14,677 nt of DNA from Candidatus Poseidoniaceae archaeon (GTDB lineage: Archaea; Thermoplasmatota; Poseidoniia; Poseidoniales; Poseidoniaceae): NCBI GenBank assembly GCA_013329355.1, contig DUKK01000228.1, forward strand, positions 1 through 14,677, given 5' to 3'. Shown one piece after another: positions 13,258-14,677 of this stretch. The first letter of the stretch is position 1. Every line of letters begins with the position of its first letter. Both the position numbers and the translations under genes were made by a program. Under the pieces are notes generated by a model, which saw nothing but the letters and a program-made list of their open reading frames with translations, was not told the origin of the DNA and searched no databases.

Positions 13258-14677
13258 TCAAACTGCACAACCAAGCCCTGACTTTAGGTTGTCGAGGTTC
13301 TTATTCATCATAGTCAGGTAGTCATCGCTGGAGTCAGATGGTGCTTTTTCCATGGTGTATAGGTAGAGCACTTGGACTCCTGTTGCTTCGACAATTAAAT
13401 CAACAGAACTGGCCTGCGTGTATTCTTCAATGTAAATCACGGTTATTGCGTCTTCATTTATTTTGGCAATCACGTTTTCGACACCTTCAACAGTCGGTTC
13501 ACCCTCTGGATCTAGCCCGTGCACTGTCACGAATTCTACACCATATCTTTCGGTAATGTAAGAGTAGGCATTGTGGTTCGCTGCGGCTGTCTTGTTGGTA
13601 CAGGTGCCGGATGGTCCAAACGCATTGGTGTATCCAACGTGAATCTCATCGAGTTCAGCCATGAAGGCATTTGCATTTGCAGTGAAGGTCTCAGTACCAT
13701 TCGGGAAGACCTCTATCAAAGCACTGAGGACCAATTCTGCTTGAGCCTTGAACGATACAGGATCTAACCAGCTGTGTGGGTCGTAGTCGAATTCTTCCTC
13801 GTCATCATCAGCTACAATTGTTCCATCACCTTCGTCATGACCGTCTTCGTCGTGAGCGTCACCATGGTCATCTTCGTCGTGGCCGTCTTCGTCGTGTGCG
13901 TCTTCGTTGTGCGCATCACCGTGGTCATCGTGATCGTCATGGCTGCCGTGATCGTGGCCTTCATGCCCTTCACCCGCTAGGATGAATACTGATATGTCGG
14001 ACGGAACTGCAAATCCATAATCGCCTTCTTTTTCGACATGAATAGTTAGGTATCCTCGAGTGCCATCGTTTGGTTCACCGATCATCCAGATGTTACCTGC
14101 GGCCTCACAATCCTCACGGTTTGTGTGATCGGTATTGGTGTGGTCAGGTGCATGGCATATTCCTTCGTTTCCATGGTCAGCATGGCCACCGTGTTCGTCG
14201 CCATGGTCATCATGGCCGTTGTCACCGTGGTCACCGTGGCCATCTTCATCATGGCCATCCGCATCGTCGTGGTCATTGCCTTGGTCTTCATCAACGATTA
14301 CAACAGAATCGCCGTCCTCGTCGTGACCTGTTTCATCACCGTGGTCATCTGAATGGTCGCCGTCCTCGTCGTGACCTGCTTCGTCACCGTGGTCGTCATG
14401 GTCATCATGGTCGTCATGGTGTCCGTGAGCATGGTCGTGACCGCCCATCATTGGCAGTGCTACCATGTCGAAGGTGGTGCGCGCCCACCAGTCTGTCTCA
14501 AACTCAATTATGTGCTCTCCTTCACCTAGGTGGAAGACAGATACTACTGTGTTTGTTGGACAGCCGACTGGATTCTCGAATACTTTCTCTGCCTCAGCGT
14601 GAGCGTGCTCATCATGTGCACCGTGGCCGTCATGGTCATCATGGTCGCCATGGTCATCATGGTCGCCGTGATCATCG
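13258..14677 (-). CDS. znuA: Zinc ABC transporter, substrate-binding protein with giant His/Asp-rich region (N-terminus outside window)
   Basis: The frame is open from the stop at 13258 to the right edge: 472 visible residues, N-terminus missing. The ATG at 14464-14466 is internal, because coding continues unbroken for 70 more codons. The C-terminal half (13258-13791) is the second ZnuA lobe: D-P-H-S-W-L-D-P, a helix with N-A-x-x-F-M-x-E-L-D, N-H-N-A-Y-S-Y-I-T-E-R-Y-G-V (metal His), V-H-G-L-D-P-E-G-E-P-T, and a closing N-K-N-L-D-N-L helix. Ahead of it come three His/Asp/Glu-rich tracts (13822-13965, 14167-14442, 14599-14677), alternating with two beta-rich segments. In ordinary ZnuA a short His-rich loop sits just before D-P-H-x-W-L-D-P; here it exceeds 230 residues. 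The first lobe and signal peptide must lie to the right of the window. It captures Zn2+ outside the cell and delivers it to ZnuB; the tracts may buffer or store zinc. Confidence 0.9.
   Translation of the reverse strand, partial: DDHGDHDDHGDHDDHDGHGAHDEHAHAEAEKVFENPVGCPTNTVVSVFHLGEGEHIIEFETDWWARTTFDMVALPMMGGHDHAHGHHDDHDDHDDHGDEAGHDEDGDHSDDHGDETGHDEDGDSVVIVDEDQGNDHDDADGHDEDGHGDHGDNGHDDHGDEHGGHADHGNEGICHAPDHTNTDHTNREDCEAAGNIWMIGEPNDGTRGYLTIHVEKEGDYGFAVPSDISVFILAGEGHEGHDHGSHDDHDDHGDAHNEDAHDEDGHDEDDHGDAHDEDGHDEGDGTIVADDDEEEFDYDPHSWLDPVSFKAQAELVLSALIEVFPNGTETFTANANAFMAELDEIHVGYTNAFGPSGTCTNKTAAANHNAYSYITERYGVEFVTVHGLDPEGEPTVEGVENVIAKINEDAITVIYIEEYTQASSVDLIVEATGVQVLYLYTMEKAPSDSSDDYLTMMNKNLDNLKSGLGCAV
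13822..13965 (-). repeat. In-frame His/Asp tract 3 of ZnuA (degenerate short repeats)
   Basis: It codes for a run built from H-D-D-H-G-D, H-D-E-D-G and H-G-D-A units, in which H-D-E-D-G-H-D-E occurs twice. It lies 30 bases upstream (in coding sense) of the D-P-H-x-W-L-D-P lobe, the usual place for the ZnuA histidine loop. Confidence 0.75.
14167..14442 (-). repeat. In-frame His/Asp tract 2 of ZnuA with a 48-base direct repeat
   Basis: It codes for about 92 residues that are mostly His, Asp, Glu and Gly. Within it, 14308-14397 holds two nearly identical units spaced 48 bases apart, each coding D-D-H-G-D-E-(A/T)-G-H-D-E-D-G-D. This indicates recent expansion by duplication. Confidence 0.75.
14599..14677 (-). 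repeat. In-frame His/Asp tract 1 of ZnuA with perfect 18-base tandem repeats, continuing past the window
   Basis: The 18-base unit at 14632-14649 is repeated perfectly at 14650-14667 and continues as a partial copy to the edge. It codes H-D-D-H-G-D-type residues. The perfect copies suggest active slippage or recombination. Confidence 0.75.

Noticed and set aside
13774..14352. Long plus-strand open frames across the znuA tracts that translate to very hydrophobic Val/Ile/Met-rich or Arg/His-rich proteins
   Set aside because: They are antisense shadows of the His/Asp codons. Reverse complements of CAT/CAC and GAT/GAC read as Met/Val and Ile/Val. The minus frame carries real ZnuA motifs.
14464..14466. 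ATG 14466 as the start of znuA
   Set aside because: The frame continues without a stop to the right edge and already contains His/Asp tract 1 upstream. The visible protein also lacks the first ZnuA lobe and a signal peptide.
14308..14677. Repeat arrays that might be taken for a CRISPR array or a microsatellite
   Set aside because: Units are short, without unique spacers of constant length, and code in frame for ZnuA.
1..14677. tRNA, rRNA, insertion sequence, integrase, toxin-antitoxin or defence genes
   Set aside because: No gap exceeds about 175 bases, and none contains a T-loop-like motif or tRNA-like fold that I could see. No transposase, nuclease or defence motifs were found in any frame.
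1..14677. A bacterial origin for the window
   Set aside because: Most gene families here also occur in bacteria, so it is not excluded. TATA-spaced leaderless starts and the zinc-ribbon membrane protein favour an archaeon, and the full contig would settle it.

Overview
The window looks like a gene-dense stretch of a mesophilic, probably marine, planktonic euryarchaeon of the Ca. Poseidoniales / marine group II-III type. That placement is an inference from style; no taxonomic marker gene is present. Four things support it. Several genes have an A/T-rich TATA-like box about 26-30 bases before the start codon, which fits leaderless archaeal transcripts. Internal operon genes instead carry Shine-Dalgarno sequences. 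Short lipoprotein signals end in L-S-G-C. There is also a membrane protein with a C-terminal zinc ribbon. Gaps are short, strands alternate often, and I see no tRNA, rRNA, CRISPR array, transposase or phage gene.

Layout, left to right. 1-349 (-) is the start of a secreted M14-type zinc carboxypeptidase that runs off the left edge. 408-728 (-) is an ArsC-family arsenate reductase, divergent from an MscS mechanosensitive channel at 820-1920 (+). 1917-3086 (-) is a membrane-anchored protein that looks like a degenerate APH/choline-kinase-like pseudokinase; its stop codon interlocks with that of mscS. 3199-3981 (+) is a two-helix membrane protein with a zinc ribbon, coupled to a small membrane protein (3990-4235). 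4318-5142 (+) is a compact galactokinase-type GHMP sugar kinase, convergent with a sugar-1-phosphate nucleotidylyltransferase (5104-5784, -). The two could together activate a sugar to its NDP form. 5958-7127 (+) is a three-histidine-box acyl desaturase with a charged C-terminal tail. It meets, with another interlocked stop, a lipoprotein carrying five Asp-box (BNR) repeats (7124-8680, -). Upstream of that lipoprotein is an internally duplicated polytopic membrane protein of unknown function (8772-9776, -). 9908-10621 (+) is a CobB/SIRT5-type sirtuin, followed by a second small lipoprotein (10676-11428, +).

The right end (11439-14677, -) is a high-affinity zinc ABC transporter in the order znuA-znuC-znuB. 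ZnuC and ZnuB are ordinary. ZnuA is not: the part that would be the short His-rich loop of the family is expanded to well over 230 residues. It holds three His/Asp tracts alternating with two possibly related beta-rich segments, and it runs off the right edge of the window.

I did not find a clear multi-gene defence or mobile system. The most unusual items are the giant metal-binding loop of ZnuA, the duplicated membrane protein, the membrane-tethered pseudokinase, the desaturase in an apparently archaeal genome, and the clean split between leaderless and Shine-Dalgarno genes.
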